NCBI RefSeq assembly: GCF_023227745.1
Contig: NZ_JALKBX010000021.1
Coordinates: 1-40,286 of the forward strand
DNA: 40,286 bases
Source of the DNA: Natroniella acetigena
GTDB lineage: Bacteria; Bacillota; Halanaerobiia; Halobacteroidales; Halobacteroidaceae
Reading direction: 5' to 3'
In this document: one piece after another, positions 1-9,313 of the stretch
Numbering within the stretch: position 1 is the stretch's first letter
Layout of the letters: each line of letters opens with the position of its first letter
Made by a program: the position numbers and the translations under genes
The notes under the pieces: model-generated
The model's input: only the letters and a program-made list of their open reading frames with translations
Told to the model about the DNA's origin: nothing
The model's database searches: none

Positions 1-75
1 TCAAATTTCAAAAATTGACCTAGGGGAAACTATACCCTAAAATTAAGTTCCAAATTTTTACTTGACATAGGACGT

Positions 76-744
76 CTATTTTCTTACATTCCCAAAATGA
101 TGACGTCCAATTACTGATTCAGTTACCATATTATCAAACATCCATTGTGCTGTAGCAGTAACTGGATTATAATAATAAAGAGCTCCATTCGATGGATCCC
201 AACCACTTAAAGCATAATCTACAGCTTCATAAGCAGTCTTGTCTGGAGTCAGATCAATCTGTCCATCCAATACTGCAGAAAAGGCATAATGCCCTCCACT
301 TGTTTGTTGAAATACAACCCCTTCAACATCATTAGGAAACTCCGGACTTTCAACTCGATTAATAACAACCCCTGCTACTGCTACCTGTCCTTTAAAAGGC
401 TCCCCTCTAGCCTCTGAATAAACGGCTCTAGCTAAAATATCACGTTCTTCAGAAGTTACATATAAGCGTTGATAACTAGAATCAGCAGGTTCTTCATCAC
501 TAGCAGCTGACTCATATGAGTCTCCTAAATAATCTTCGCTACTACTATCACCAGTAAATGAAGAAAAAAAGAATAACATAAGTAAACTCTGCACGATCGA
601 TAAAAAACCCCTATTCTCAGTTAAAGAACTTAAGCCTCCTTCAGAAGCATAAGCAGGAACAAATAAAATAAACCCTGATAAAAATGGAAATAAAATTGTA
701 AATACTAACAAGCTAGCTATTAATTTATAGTGTTTGTTCTTCAT
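76..744 (-). CDS. SleB-type cell wall hydrolase
   Basis: A 222-aa exported protein of the cell wall hydrolase SleB family (Hydrolase_2), which cleaves cortex or wall peptidoglycan as a lytic transglycosylase-like enzyme. The N-terminus has a basic start, a hydrophobic stretch at residues 9-31 and an AYA-S cleavage-like site near residue 34. A low-complexity Ser/Asp/Glu-rich linker (about 65-95) leads to the catalytic domain (about 98-220). That domain contains ARAVYSEARGEP, whose Glu is the expected catalytic residue, followed by GVVINRV and the FSAV, ALYYYNP and HHFGN motifs of the family. There is no peptidoglycan-binding N-domain, so it is shorter than true SleB and nearer to CwlJ or generic Hydrolase_2 proteins. 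A germination role is likely but not shown. It is divergent from the LysM gene, and AAGGAAATC lies upstream of the ATG. Confidence 0.85.
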   Translation of the reverse strand: MKNKHYKLIASLLVFTILFPFLSGFILFVPAYASEGGLSSLTENRGFLSIVQSLLMLFFFSSFTGDSSSEDYLGDSYESAASDEEPADSSYQRLYVTSEERDILARAVYSEARGEPFKGQVAVAGVVINRVESPEFPNDVEGVVFQQTSGGHYAFSAVLDGQIDLTPDKTAYEAVDYALSGWDPSNGALYYYNPVTATAQWMFDNMVTESVIGRHHFGNVRK

Positions 745-1044
745 AGGCTGATTTCCTTTCTCTTATAATATTGTGACTATGTACTTTAATTTAGAGTTTA
801 AATAATAGTGTGAAAATCGTTTTAAATTCTACATCATCATTTATAAATATACCATCTTTTCTTACAAATTGCATTAGAAATTATTTTTATGATAGTAAAT
901 TATTATCTGAAGAAGATTAAGTATCCTTTTTCCAGTTAAGCTTTTCTATTATTATCAACCACCAAATTTTTAGAAATTAACACCATTTCTAACTAACTGC
1001 ATAAAATAATAAAAAAGAAAAAAAATTGAAAGGAGGGATTGCAA
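745..1044. other. Divergent intergenic region, no feature seen
   Basis: About 300 bases of AT-rich DNA between the divergent SleB-like and LysM genes. It must carry both promoters, but I cannot pick convincing -35/-10 pairs, a riboswitch or an operator. The only clear element is the AGGAGG at 1031-1036 that serves the LysM gene. Confidence 0.4.
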
Positions 1045-1509
1045 ATGGGAAATTATAGAGATTGTCCCCGTTCTAATCCAAATGAAACTAGAAGACAAAC
1101 AAGAGTTCCAGAATTTTGCCCACCACGGTTTGGTATCTTATATACAGTTAGGCCAGGAGATACTATGTGGAATATAACACGACGCTTACAAAGACGTGGT
1201 ATTGAAATCAGCTTAGAAGGTCTAATCGCTGCTAATCCACATATCCCTGACCCAGATGTTCTATTTCCTGGCGATGTACTCTGTTTGCCAGAACCACCTC
1301 CACCACCTCCAGATGTAACACCAAGAGTTCCAGCAGAGTGTCCTAGAGGATACGAGTCACGTTACACTGTTAGAGCAGGTGACACCATGTGGAATATTGC
1401 TCGCCGTTTTGGAGTCAGCTTAGCTGGTCTAATCAGGGCCAACCCCCACATCCCAAATCCAGAAATTATTTATGCTGGTGATGTATTATGTGTTCCAGCT
1501 CCATTTTAA
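1045..1509 (+). CDS. Double LysM-domain protein
   Basis: A 154-aa protein made almost entirely of two LysM peptidoglycan-binding modules. The first (from YTVRPGDTMWNI, about residues 35-83) and the second (from YTVRAGDTMWNI, about 108-152) each end in a GDVLC(L/V)P motif. A Pro-rich linker (a run of six Pro) lies between them. The ANPHIP(D/N)P signature is typical of spore coat/cortex LysM proteins such as SafA-like factors. There is no signal peptide, which fits a mother-cell coat protein but does not prove it. The start is chosen at the ATG at 1045 because AGGAGG at 1031-1036 is 8 nt upstream; the in-frame TTG at 1039 is only 2 nt from it. A terminator follows. Confidence 0.88.
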   Translation: MGNYRDCPRSNPNETRRQTRVPEFCPPRFGILYTVRPGDTMWNITRRLQRRGIEISLEGLIAANPHIPDPDVLFPGDVLCLPEPPPPPPDVTPRVPAECPRGYESRYTVRAGDTMWNIARRFGVSLAGLIRANPHIPNPEIIYAGDVLCVPAPF

Positions 1510-1528
1510 TTAGTTAAAACCTCTTATA

Positions 1529-1572
1529 AACTATGGTAACTAATGTAAATTCAGTTACCATAGTTACTTTTT
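1529..1572 (+). terminator. Rho-independent terminator after LysM gene
   Basis: Stem arms AACTATGGTAACT (1529-1541) and AGTTACCATAGTT (1553-1565) with an 11-nt loop, followed by ACTTTTTT. It lies 19 bases after the LysM stop codon. Confidence 0.8.
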
Positions 1573-1694
1573 TAACAACTCCGATTTAATTCTACAAGCA
1601 GCAGAAATTGCGGTTAAACCTCCTAAAGAAGTCTTCTTTTCGTTAATTAATTCAGCTCTTTATTTTTTATTCCTCTATAGAACATCTTAAAATA

Positions 1695-3791
1695 TCAATT
1701 ATTATTTGCAAAAATTACTAGTTTAATTTGAAAATAACTTATCTCTTCAGGTAATGCCTCTTTTAATGGTTTCAAACGTTCTGCTCCTACTTCTTTTATC
1801 TTACTTTTAATTAATCCCCTTTTTTCCTGGGAAATAAATAGATCAAGATTTAAATCAAACCCTTCTCGTAAAGAACGAACCAGATGATTTTGAACTGTTG
1901 TTACAGCAAGTCCTCTCAAGTTAGCTATTTCCGACAAAGTCTTTCCTTCCTGTAATAAATTATAACTTATTAAATGGCTTGGATTATCTGTTGTAGTTGC
2001 CACCTCTTGTTTAGCAGTCTCTTGTAGTGCAAACTTCTTAATTTTTTCTAGAAAATGTTTACCATAGCGTTGGAATTTAATCGGGCCAACTCCCTTAATC
2101 TCCAGCATTGCTTCTTTAGTTAGCGGCTTTTGGTGAGCCATCTCCTTTAAGGTGCTATCATGAAAGATAACATAAGGAGGTAGATCTTCTTTTTTGGCTA
2201 ATTTCATTCTAAATTCACGTAAGATACTAAATAAACTATTTTGAGAAGTGATTCGTTTAATCTTCTTTCTAACTTTATAATATACCTCTTCCCTTCCTGC
2301 TAATACTGGTTTAGCCTTCGCTGTCAATTTAGTTACAGGAAATTTACTATTCGTTAAGCGTATATATCCTTCAGCAATTAAAAAATTAATTAAATCTTTA
2401 ATCTCTTTAATAGTATGCTTTCTTAACAAACCATACGTAGATAATTGATCAAAACCTAACTTCAGTATCTTCTGTCGTTTAGAACCTTTTAACACACAAG
2501 CAACAGTTGTAATTCCAAACCTCTGGTCAGTCTTATAGACACAGGATAAAATCTGTTGGGCTTCTGTTGTTATATCAACCAATTCTTGTTCTTCATTACA
2601 GTTACTACAATTATCACAACCAGCAATTAATTGCTGGTTGTCAAAATAATTTAAGATAAACCCTCTCAAACATTTGGATGTATAGCAATAATCGATCATC
2701 TTCTGTAGCTTTTGATACCTACGCTCCTTTAATTGAGGCGTTAAATTCGATTCCTCGATAAAAAACTTAGGTAATCTCATATCAGCAGGATGAAACAATA
2801 AAATACACTCACTCGGTTCACCATCTCTTCCCGCTCTCCCTGCTTCCTGATAGTAATCCTCTAAGGTCTGCGGTAAATTATGGTGAATCACGTAGCGAAC
2901 ATTTGATTTATCAATTCCCATCCCAAAAGCATTGGTTGCTACAATAATCTTTAGTTCATCAAAGATGAATTTTTCTTGAACTATTCTCCGTTCTTGGTTA
3001 CTCAAGCCAGCATGATATTTGCCAACTGAGAATCCTTTTTGCTTTAAAAAAGAAGTCACTTGATCAACCTCTTTTCTGGTAGCAGCATAGATAATTCCAG
3101 CATCATCTTGATTAATGTCTACATACTCTGCAATAAAGTCTTTCTTGTTTTCCCCACTAATTAAGTTAAACTTTAAATTAGGACGATCAAATCCAGTTAC
3201 GTAGATATTCTCTTCCTCAATCCCCAATAAATCACTAATATCCATTCTAACTTCTTTTGTTGCCGTTGCAGTAAAAGCAGTTACTACCGATTGATTAGAT
3301 AGATTGCTTATTAATTTAGGAATCAAGCGATAACTGGGTCGAAAATCATGTCCCCAACTAGATATACAATGGCTTTCATCAACTGCAATTAAAGAAATAT
3401 CAGCAGCTTGTAATTGAGCAATAAATTCTTTAGATTGTAATCTCTCAGGAGCAATATATAACAAATCATATTGGCCCTCACATGTTTTAGCCATCCTTTC
3501 TTTAATCTCCAGATTACTTAATGAACTATTAATAAAAGTAGCTGCAATCCCTAACGCATTTAAAGAATCGATCTGATCCTTCATCAATGAAATCAAAGGA
3601 GAAATTACTAAAGTAATCCCTGCTAAACAAAGAGATGGAATCTGAAAACAGATCGATTTACCTCCTCCAGTAGGCATTATCCCTAAGGTATTATTGCCAG
3701 CTAATATATTTCCAATAATTTCCTGTTGCCCTTTTCGAAATGACGAATATCCAAAATATTCCTGCAATAACTGTTCAGCTTCCTCTAACAT
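1695..3791 (-). CDS. recQ: ATP-dependent DNA helicase RecQ
   Basis: A 698-aa superfamily-2 3'-5' DNA helicase of the RecQ family, acting in recombination and replication-fork repair. Walker A TGGGKS is at 41-46 and the Walker B/DEAH-type box DESH at 138-141. Next come the aromatic-rich loop (SSWGHDFRPSY), motif VI (QEAGRAGRDGEP), and a Cys zinc site (CYTSKC...CDNCSNC, about 374-400). An RQC winged helix, an HRDC domain (about 510-590) and a C-terminal helix-turn-helix extension (HTH_40-like, about 610-680) follow. It is full length and intact. AAGGAG precedes the ATG. It lies 42 bases downstream of the nitroreductase on the same strand, so the two are probably co-transcribed; a functional link is not evident. 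Confidence 0.95.
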   Translation of the reverse strand: MLEEAEQLLQEYFGYSSFRKGQQEIIGNILAGNNTLGIMPTGGGKSICFQIPSLCLAGITLVISPLISLMKDQIDSLNALGIAATFINSSLSNLEIKERMAKTCEGQYDLLYIAPERLQSKEFIAQLQAADISLIAVDESHCISSWGHDFRPSYRLIPKLISNLSNQSVVTAFTATATKEVRMDISDLLGIEEENIYVTGFDRPNLKFNLISGENKKDFIAEYVDINQDDAGIIYAATRKEVDQVTSFLKQKGFSVGKYHAGLSNQERRIVQEKFIFDELKIIVATNAFGMGIDKSNVRYVIHHNLPQTLEDYYQEAGRAGRDGEPSECILLFHPADMRLPKFFIEESNLTPQLKERRYQKLQKMIDYCYTSKCLRGFILNYFDNQQLIAGCDNCSNCNEEQELVDITTEAQQILSCVYKTDQRFGITTVACVLKGSKRQKILKLGFDQLSTYGLLRKHTIKEIKDLINFLIAEGYIRLTNSKFPVTKLTAKAKPVLAGREEVYYKVRKKIKRITSQNSLFSILREFRMKLAKKEDLPPYVIFHDSTLKEMAHQKPLTKEAMLEIKGVGPIKFQRYGKHFLEKIKKFALQETAKQEVATTTDNPSHLISYNLLQEGKTLSEIANLRGLAVTTVQNHLVRSLREGFDLNLDLFISQEKRGLIKSKIKEVGAERLKPLKEALPEEISYFQIKLVIFANNN

Positions 3792-3833
3792 CTAACCAGC
3801 TCCTTAATTAAATCTACAAATCAAAATTACCAA

Positions 3834-4379
3834 TTAAATCTTATATTTTTCAGTAAATACCTTATTATAGTCCAATTCTTCTTCTGTATATGGAGGCTTA
3901 CTTTCAGCTGGATAGCCAATTCCAATAATTGATTCTACCCTTTTTTGATCAGGGATATGTAATAATTCCCTTACATATTGTTCGGAATTCTGGTGGGATT
4001 TATGCCTTCTTTTTCTAATTTGCACCCAACAAGAACCTAAATCAAGCCTTTCTGCTGTTAGTTGTAAAATAACCGATGCAATTGAAGCATCTTCTATCCA
4101 GACATCACTAGCTGCTGGATCAGCTAATACTACAACCGCTAATGGAGCCCCCTTTAAAAATGCTGATCCATGTTCCTTCGCTTCACTAAGCTTAGTTAAA
4201 GTTTCTTGCTGTTGAACAATAATAAACTCCCAAGGGCGATTATTCCTAGAAGTAGGAGCCAATAAAGCAGATTTGATTAATTGGTCAATCTTTTCTTCTT
4301 CTACTTTTAAATCCTTGAACTTACGAATACTCCTTCTATTCTTCAACAATTCCACAAAGTTAAATTCCTCTTGACACAT
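3834..4379 (-). CDS. Nitroreductase family protein
   Basis: A 181-aa FMN-dependent nitroreductase-fold protein. The N-terminal RRSIRKF and SALLAPTSRNNRPWEF signatures are the FMN phosphate and flavin-binding motifs of the family. The C-terminal IIGIGYPAE motif, which packs on the flavin, is also present. Substrate cannot be deduced; relatives reduce nitroaromatics, quinones or act as NAD(P)H oxidases. The ribosome binding site AAGGAGG is 8 nt before the ATG. It is the first gene of a probable two-gene unit with recQ. Confidence 0.88.
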   Translation of the reverse strand: MCQEEFNFVELLKNRRSIRKFKDLKVEEEKIDQLIKSALLAPTSRNNRPWEFIIVQQQETLTKLSEAKEHGSAFLKGAPLAVVVLADPAASDVWIEDASIASVILQLTAERLDLGSCWVQIRKRRHKSHQNSEQYVRELLHIPDQKRVESIIGIGYPAESKPPYTEEELDYNKVFTEKYKI

Positions 4380-4908
4380 ATTAATTCCTCCTTGAAGTTT
4401 TATTTATCATTTTATTTTTCTAGCTTTAATGATATTATTCTATTTCTCTATCCATCTTCCTTCTTACAAGCTTTAACAATTTTTGAGTCTAGGACTAAAA
4501 CCCCTGAATATTATAAAGGTTTAATATGAAACTTCATTACAATTATGTGTCACTTTGTGACACATAATTGAGTTGACAGTGTACAGTGAACAGTTTACAG
4601 TTAAGATCAAAACCTTAAAATTTTAAGACCTCTGAAATGCCTTATGTTCTTAGGTTTAGAGTGATTTTGATTTTGAGATTTTAATGGTTTTAACTGTCAA
4701 CTGTCAACTGTAAACCGCAAACTGTACACTGATATAAAGTGGCAAAGTGCCACTTTATATCAATTAACGTACATAGAATCAAAGTATTAATTTCTCCCAT
4801 CCGGTTATATTAAGAATAAGGAAATTATTAAATTACTAATTAATGCAGGAAAATATAGATTAATAACTAATATTTAACTTAAGGAGATAAAATAAGGAGG
4901 AATAGAAA
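4380..4908. other. Intergenic region holding a composite palindromic repeat
   Basis: About 530 bases between the divergent nitroreductase and malic enzyme genes. About 220 bases of it (4540-4762) are a palindrome-bounded repeat described separately. The rest is AT-rich and must hold both promoters. I see no coding signal here. Confidence 0.6.
4540..4762. repeat. Composite palindromic (MITE-like) repeat
   Basis: The left end is a perfect hairpin, CAATTATGTGTCAC / GTGACACATAATTG (4540-4553 and 4557-4570, loop TTT). The right end is a second perfect hairpin with different arms, TGATATAAAGTGGCA / TGCCACTTTATATCA (4730-4744 and 4748-4762). Inside each end is a copy of a GTGTACAGT...TTTACAGTT block in opposite orientation, so the whole is an imperfect inverted repeat. 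The right-hand hairpin and its adjacent block recur at 40213-40286. No reading frame crosses it. The structure resembles a miniature inverted-repeat or BIME-like dispersed element. Confidence 0.75.
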
Positions 4909-6132
4909 ATGGGTCTAAAAGAAGATGCGCTTAAATTACATCAGAAAAATCAAGGGAAATTAAAGGTAAACACTAAAGTAGAAGTTAATGATGAAGATGA
5001 TCTCTCGCTTGCTTATTCACCAGGTGTCGCAGAACCTTGTCTAAAAATTAACAAGGATGAGGAAAAAATTTATGAATATACCAACAAGTCAAATTTCGTA
5101 GCTGTTGTCAGTAACGGTAGTGCTGTCCTAGGTTTAGGTGATATCGGGGCCAAAGCTTCAATGCCTGTAATGGAAGGAAAAGCTGTTCTTTTTAAAGAAT
5201 TTGGTGCTGTTGATGCTTTTCCTATCTGTATTGATGAAACAGATCCAGATGCATTAATTAAGGCAGTTAAACAGATTGCTCCTACTTTTGGTGGTATTAA
5301 CTTGGAAGATATCAAAGGTCCTGAGTGTTTCTATATTGAGCAAAGATTAAAAGAAGAATTGGATATTCCAGTCTTTCATGATGACCAACATGGTACTGCT
5401 ATCATTACCTTAGCTGGTCTATTAAATGCTCTAAAGATAGTTGATAAGGAAATGAAAGATCTTAAAGTAGTAGTCAATGGAGCAGGAGCTGCTGGAGTAA
5501 GTATTGTCAAACTCTTATTATCTGAAGGGGTTGAACAGATCAAGGTCTTAGATAGTAAAGGTCTAATATATAAAGAACGCGATAATTTAGATGAAGTAAA
5601 AGAAGAATTAGCTGAATTGACAAATAAAGAGCAACAAGAAGGAAACCTTGCTGATGCAATTGTAGATGCAGATGTCTTTATTGGCGTCTCTGTTGCTGGA
5701 GTATTGAGCAAAGAGATGGTACAGGATATGGCTGCTGATCCAATCTTATTTCCTATGGCTAACCCTGATCCAGAAATCTGGCCTGAAGATGCTTTCGAAG
5801 CTGGGGCCAAAATAGTGGGAACCGGTCGTTCTGACTATCCAAACCAAGTTAATAATGTAATGGCCTTTCCTGGTGTCTTTCGTGGAGCATTGGATGTAAG
5901 GGCCAAGGATATCAACCAAGAGATGAAGATAGCTGCTGCTTATGCTTTAGCAGAGTTAGTAACTGAGGATAAGTTGGCCCCTGATTATGTAATTCCTAAG
6001 CCATTTAATGAGCGTGTTGGTCCGCATGTTGCTGCTGCAGTAGCCCAAGCTGCTATTGAAAGTGGCGTAGCTAGAATAGAGATTGATTATGACACAGAGT
6101 TAGAGAATGCTAAGAAATTGATGGCGAAATAG
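4909..6132 (+). CDS. NAD-dependent malic enzyme
   Basis: A 407-aa short-type malic enzyme (malate to pyruvate plus CO2 with NAD(P) reduction), cytoplasmic and feeding fermentation. It shows SPGVAEPC near the N-terminus and NGSAVLGLGDIGAKASMPVMEGK carried in sections, with the catalytic Lys in the GK of that motif. The metal-binding EDI and DDQHGTA motifs follow, then the NAD-binding NGAGAAG (about 190-196) and the C-terminal NVMAFPG. The length matches bacterial single-domain malic enzymes, which lack the phosphotransacetylase-like tail. AAGGAGG is 9 nt before the ATG. Coenzyme preference is not certain from sequence. A strong terminator follows. Confidence 0.93.
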   Translation: MGLKEDALKLHQKNQGKLKVNTKVEVNDEDDLSLAYSPGVAEPCLKINKDEEKIYEYTNKSNFVAVVSNGSAVLGLGDIGAKASMPVMEGKAVLFKEFGAVDAFPICIDETDPDALIKAVKQIAPTFGGINLEDIKGPECFYIEQRLKEELDIPVFHDDQHGTAIITLAGLLNALKIVDKEMKDLKVVVNGAGAAGVSIVKLLLSEGVEQIKVLDSKGLIYKERDNLDEVKEELAELTNKEQQEGNLADAIVDADVFIGVSVAGVLSKEMVQDMAADPILFPMANPDPEIWPEDAFEAGAKIVGTGRSDYPNQVNNVMAFPGVFRGALDVRAKDINQEMKIAAAYALAELVTEDKLAPDYVIPKPFNERVGPHVAAAVAQAAIESGVARIEIDYDTELENAKKLMAK

Positions 6133-6208
6133 ATAAAGGTTGAGTCTGAGTTTAAGATTAAGTAAAGACAAATAAAACACTACAGTCTAAGAATATAAGT
6201 TCATTAAT

Positions 6209-6252
6209 AAAAAAAGCAGTTATAAGAAGAGCTTCTTATAACTGCTTTTTTT
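6209..6252. terminator. Terminator between malic enzyme and glgB (convergent)
   Basis: Arms AAGCAGTTATAAGAA (6214-6228) and TTCTTATAACTGCTT (6233-6247) with a 4-nt loop, with A-run before and T-run after. It can work on both strands and serves the two convergent genes. Confidence 0.9.
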
Positions 6253-6306
6253 AGATTTAGTTTTACTAAAACTTAACCTTAGGCTTAAACTAAAAAGGAC
6301 TTAATA

Positions 6307-8499
6307 TTAGTCCTTTTTATATTTAAAGTACAGACCAGTCAACGGCGGTAATGTAATCTCAATTGAATGCTCCCGCCCATGCCAAGCAATAGGCTCTGAG
6401 CAAACCCCTCCTGAATTTCCTAAATTGGTTCCACCATAAATCTCAACGTTGGTATTTAAAATTTCCTCATAAAACCCTACTTGCGGTACAGCCAATCTAT
6501 AGTTCTCTCTAACGACAGGCGTAAAGTTAAAGACACAGACCATTCTTTGCTCTGGATCATGACCCTTGCGTATAAAGGAAATAATACTCTTTTCAAAGTC
6601 ATGACAATCAATCCATTCAAATCCTGATTGCTCAAAGTCCTTCTCCCATAAAGAATTATTCTCTTGATAGATAGCATTTAATTCTCGAACATATCTCAAT
6701 AACTTCTGATGGGGTTGATAATCTAATAGATGCCAATCAAGGCTCCTGGTCGCACTCCATTCATTCCATTGCCCAAACTCACCACCCATAAAGAGTAGTT
6801 TCTTACCTGGATGAGCAAACATATAAGCATAAAAGAGGCGTAAATTAGCAAATTTCTGCCATCTATCCCCAGGCATCTTGCCAATCAAGGAACTCTTTTC
6901 ATGCACCACTTCATCATGGGATAATACCAAAATATGATTTTCATTAAACGAATATAACAGAGGAAAGGTTAACTTATTATGATGATACTTCTTATAAAAT
7001 GGATCAACTTCAATATACTCCAAAGCATCATTCATCCAACCCATATTCCACTTCATCGAAAAGCCCAGCCCTCCTAAGTAAGTAGGCTTGGTTACTCCTG
7101 ACCAAGAGGTAGATTCTTCAGCAATAGTTAAGATGCCAGGATAATTTTGATGAGTAATCGAATTAAAAGACTGTAAAAAATCAATTGCTTCTAGATTCTC
7201 CCGACCTCCATATTGATTAGGAATCCATTCATCTCGTTTATGATCCAAATAGAGCATAGAAGATACAGCATCAACTCGAAAACCATCTATATGAAATTTA
7301 TCTAACCAATATAAAGCATTAGAAATCAAAAAATTCCTAACTTCTTCCCGCCCATAATTAAAGACATACGTTCCCCACTTTTTATGTTCTCCTAACCGAG
7401 GATCTAAATGTTCATAAAGAGCTGTTCCATCAAATCTACCTAGCCCATGAGCATCTTTAGGGAAATGGCCAGGTACCCAATCCAAAATCACCCCGATATC
7501 GTGTTGGTGAAACTGATCGATTAAATACATTAAATCTTCTGGTCTGCCAAACCTACTGGTTGGAGAAAAATATCCAATCACTTGATACCCCCAGGATTCA
7601 TCCAATGGATATTCTCCTAACGGCATTAACTCTACATGAGTAAAATTATTCTCCTTAACATAGTTGACCAATTTATCAGCCAACTCCCGATAAGTTAAAA
7701 ACCTATTATCTTCTTCTGGAACTCTGGCCCAAGAAGCTAAATTTACCTCATAAATCGAAATTGGTCTTTCTAGCCAATTTATTTTTTCTCTTTTCTCCAT
7801 CCAATCATTATCTTGCCACTGATGCTTATTAGATAAATTATAAGTAAGTGAAGCATTAGCCGGTCTTAATTCACTATAAACAGCGTAAGGATCTGATTTA
7901 ATCAACCGCTGGCCTGCTTTAGTTAAAATTTCAAAACGATATAACTCTTTTTCTCCTAAGTTAGGAATAAATAATTCCCAGACTCCAGACTCTCCTAATA
8001 ACCTTAATTGGTGAATCCTTCCATCCCAATTATTAAATTCACCAATCACACTGACCCTCTTTGCTTCTGGAGCCCAGACAGAAAAATGAACCCCTTTGCA
8101 CCCTTCATGGGTTATAAATTTGGCCCCCATCTTATCATAAATTCGATAATGATTTCCTTCATTAAATAGATGTAAATCATACTGTGATAAAATAGGACCA
8201 AAGCTATAAGGATCTTCTTCTAACCAACTCTCGCCCTGCTCAGTTTCAAATTGTAATTGATAATCAAAAAGCTCTTCAGCTTCAATTACCTTTTCAAACA
8301 ACCCAACTTCTGTTACTTTATTAAATTCAATCTTCTGCTTTAAATCATCAGAGACAATAAAAACATTAGTTACATCTGGTCGAAAAACCCTAATTACTAC
8401 TTGATTTTTATTAAGAAAATTAATCCCTAAAAATTTAGATGGATTTTCTAATCTAGCATTAACAATCTTATCTATTTCAGCTTGGCTTAATTTACTCAT
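6307..8499 (-). CDS. glgB: 1,4-alpha-glucan branching enzyme
   Basis: A 730-aa GH13 glycogen branching enzyme that forms alpha-1,6 branches. An N-terminal beta-sandwich plus CBM48 (about 105-210, with FSVWAP and GEFNNWDG) precedes the TIM barrel. Catalytic residues are visible: nucleophile Asp about 410 in DGFRVDAVSSMLYLD, acid/base Glu about 461 in TIAEEST, and Asp about 529 in LSHDEVVHE. MGGEFGQWNEW follows. The start is the ATG at 8499, 5 nt after GGAGG; a GTG at 8517 would lie inside that ribosome binding site. Other glycogen genes (glgA/C/P) are not adjacent. The GH13 enzyme at 14-16 kb may act on the same polymer. Confidence 0.95.
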   Translation of the reverse strand: MSKLSQAEIDKIVNARLENPSKFLGINFLNKNQVVIRVFRPDVTNVFIVSDDLKQKIEFNKVTEVGLFEKVIEAEELFDYQLQFETEQGESWLEEDPYSFGPILSQYDLHLFNEGNHYRIYDKMGAKFITHEGCKGVHFSVWAPEAKRVSVIGEFNNWDGRIHQLRLLGESGVWELFIPNLGEKELYRFEILTKAGQRLIKSDPYAVYSELRPANASLTYNLSNKHQWQDNDWMEKREKINWLERPISIYEVNLASWARVPEEDNRFLTYRELADKLVNYVKENNFTHVELMPLGEYPLDESWGYQVIGYFSPTSRFGRPEDLMYLIDQFHQHDIGVILDWVPGHFPKDAHGLGRFDGTALYEHLDPRLGEHKKWGTYVFNYGREEVRNFLISNALYWLDKFHIDGFRVDAVSSMLYLDHKRDEWIPNQYGGRENLEAIDFLQSFNSITHQNYPGILTIAEESTSWSGVTKPTYLGGLGFSMKWNMGWMNDALEYIEVDPFYKKYHHNKLTFPLLYSFNENHILVLSHDEVVHEKSSLIGKMPGDRWQKFANLRLFYAYMFAHPGKKLLFMGGEFGQWNEWSATRSLDWHLLDYQPHQKLLRYVRELNAIYQENNSLWEKDFEQSGFEWIDCHDFEKSIISFIRKGHDPEQRMVCVFNFTPVVRENYRLAVPQVGFYEEILNTNVEIYGGTNLGNSGGVCSEPIAWHGREHSIEITLPPLTGLYFKYKKD

Positions 8500-8581
8500 T
8501 ATACCCTCCCTTCTCACTATAAATTCTTTTTTAATCCATTTATTCCTTTTTTTATCTAGATGTTTTAGATCAAATTAAAAA

Positions 8582-8613
8582 TAATCCGATAGATTTTAAA
8601 ACCTATCGGATTA
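8582..8613 (-). terminator. Terminator after GerMN-like gene
   Basis: Stem TAATCCGATAG (8582-8592) with CTATCGGATTA (8603-8613). On the minus strand it is followed by a TTTTTAATTT tail. It separates the 8632-9249 gene from glgB. Confidence 0.8.
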
Positions 8614-8631
8614 GCAGGTGGATTCAAATCT

Positions 8632-9249
8632 TTAATTATCAATTTCACCTCTATAAAATATTCCTTCTAAAGCAACAGTATTCCAATCTTCTTCATGAAT
8701 TGGTTCTCCTTGATAAAGAAACTTAACTCCATCAATCCAATCCCCTTCATACTCTGGCTGTAAAAAGGATTTAATTAGGGTTACAGAAGTAAAATGACCA
8801 TCAGCAGCCCCTTGAAAATAGTCCAAGTACCATGTAACTCCAGCACTTCCTCTAAAGGTAGGTCTTTCATCCTTAGCTCGATTCCACTGATGTTCTTCTA
8901 AATTTATAACTGCAACCTCTCTTCCATTCTCTTCTTCTATCTCTAGAACCTTAATTGGTAAAAAATCAAACCTAAATCTTGATAATCTATTAGCAATCAC
9001 TTCTAATTTTTCAAATTGCTCTAAATCATCAATAATCTGAATATAAAAATTGACTTCAATATCATCAGCCCTTTCATCTGGTCCATAAATAGGAAAAAGA
9101 GTAGAGTTCGTCGCTTTATTAAAACCTACTATATCTTTATTATTATCAGTAATTTGACCATCACCAAAACTACCCCAGTAAAGAATCCCTCCTAAAAAAA
9201 CTAATACCAAAATAATTACTATAATTAGTCGATAATTATATTTGTTCAA
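8632..9249 (-). CDS. Membrane-anchored GerMN-like protein
   Basis: A 205-aa protein with one N-terminal membrane helix (about 8-28) and an extracytoplasmic domain. The latter has weak resemblance to GerMN domains found in spore/sporulation proteins: a conserved VAVINLEEH strand, a GSAGVTWYLD turn, then a TLIKSFLQPEYE helix and a KFLYQGEPI strand. The fold call is by pattern only. The start is TTG at 9249, with AAGGTGGGA 5 nt upstream. It lies 64 bases downstream of the HypE-like gene on the same strand and before a terminator. A spore or germination role is a guess from the domain. Confidence 0.55.
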   Translation of the reverse strand: MNKYNYRLIIVIILVLVFLGGILYWGSFGDGQITDNNKDIVGFNKATNSTLFPIYGPDERADDIEVNFYIQIIDDLEQFEKLEVIANRLSRFRFDFLPIKVLEIEEENGREVAVINLEEHQWNRAKDERPTFRGSAGVTWYLDYFQGAADGHFTSVTLIKSFLQPEYEGDWIDGVKFLYQGEPIHEEDWNTVALEGIFYRGEIDN

Positions 9250-9313
9250 TATCTTCCCACCTTTTTTTTGATTTTCAGCTTAGTATTATTTTTTAGCTTA
9301 ACTAAACTTTTTA

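Noticed and set aside
1564-1659. A 31-codon minus-strand frame of protein-like composition (TSLGGLTAISAACRIKSELL...)
   Set aside because: It has no ATG, GTG or TTG and no placed ribosome binding site, and its end overlaps the LysM terminator. It may be a gene scrap but cannot be supported.
5070-5810. Two long antisense frames inside the malic enzyme gene
   Set aside because: They are shadows of the malic enzyme codons; no start signals and implausible composition.
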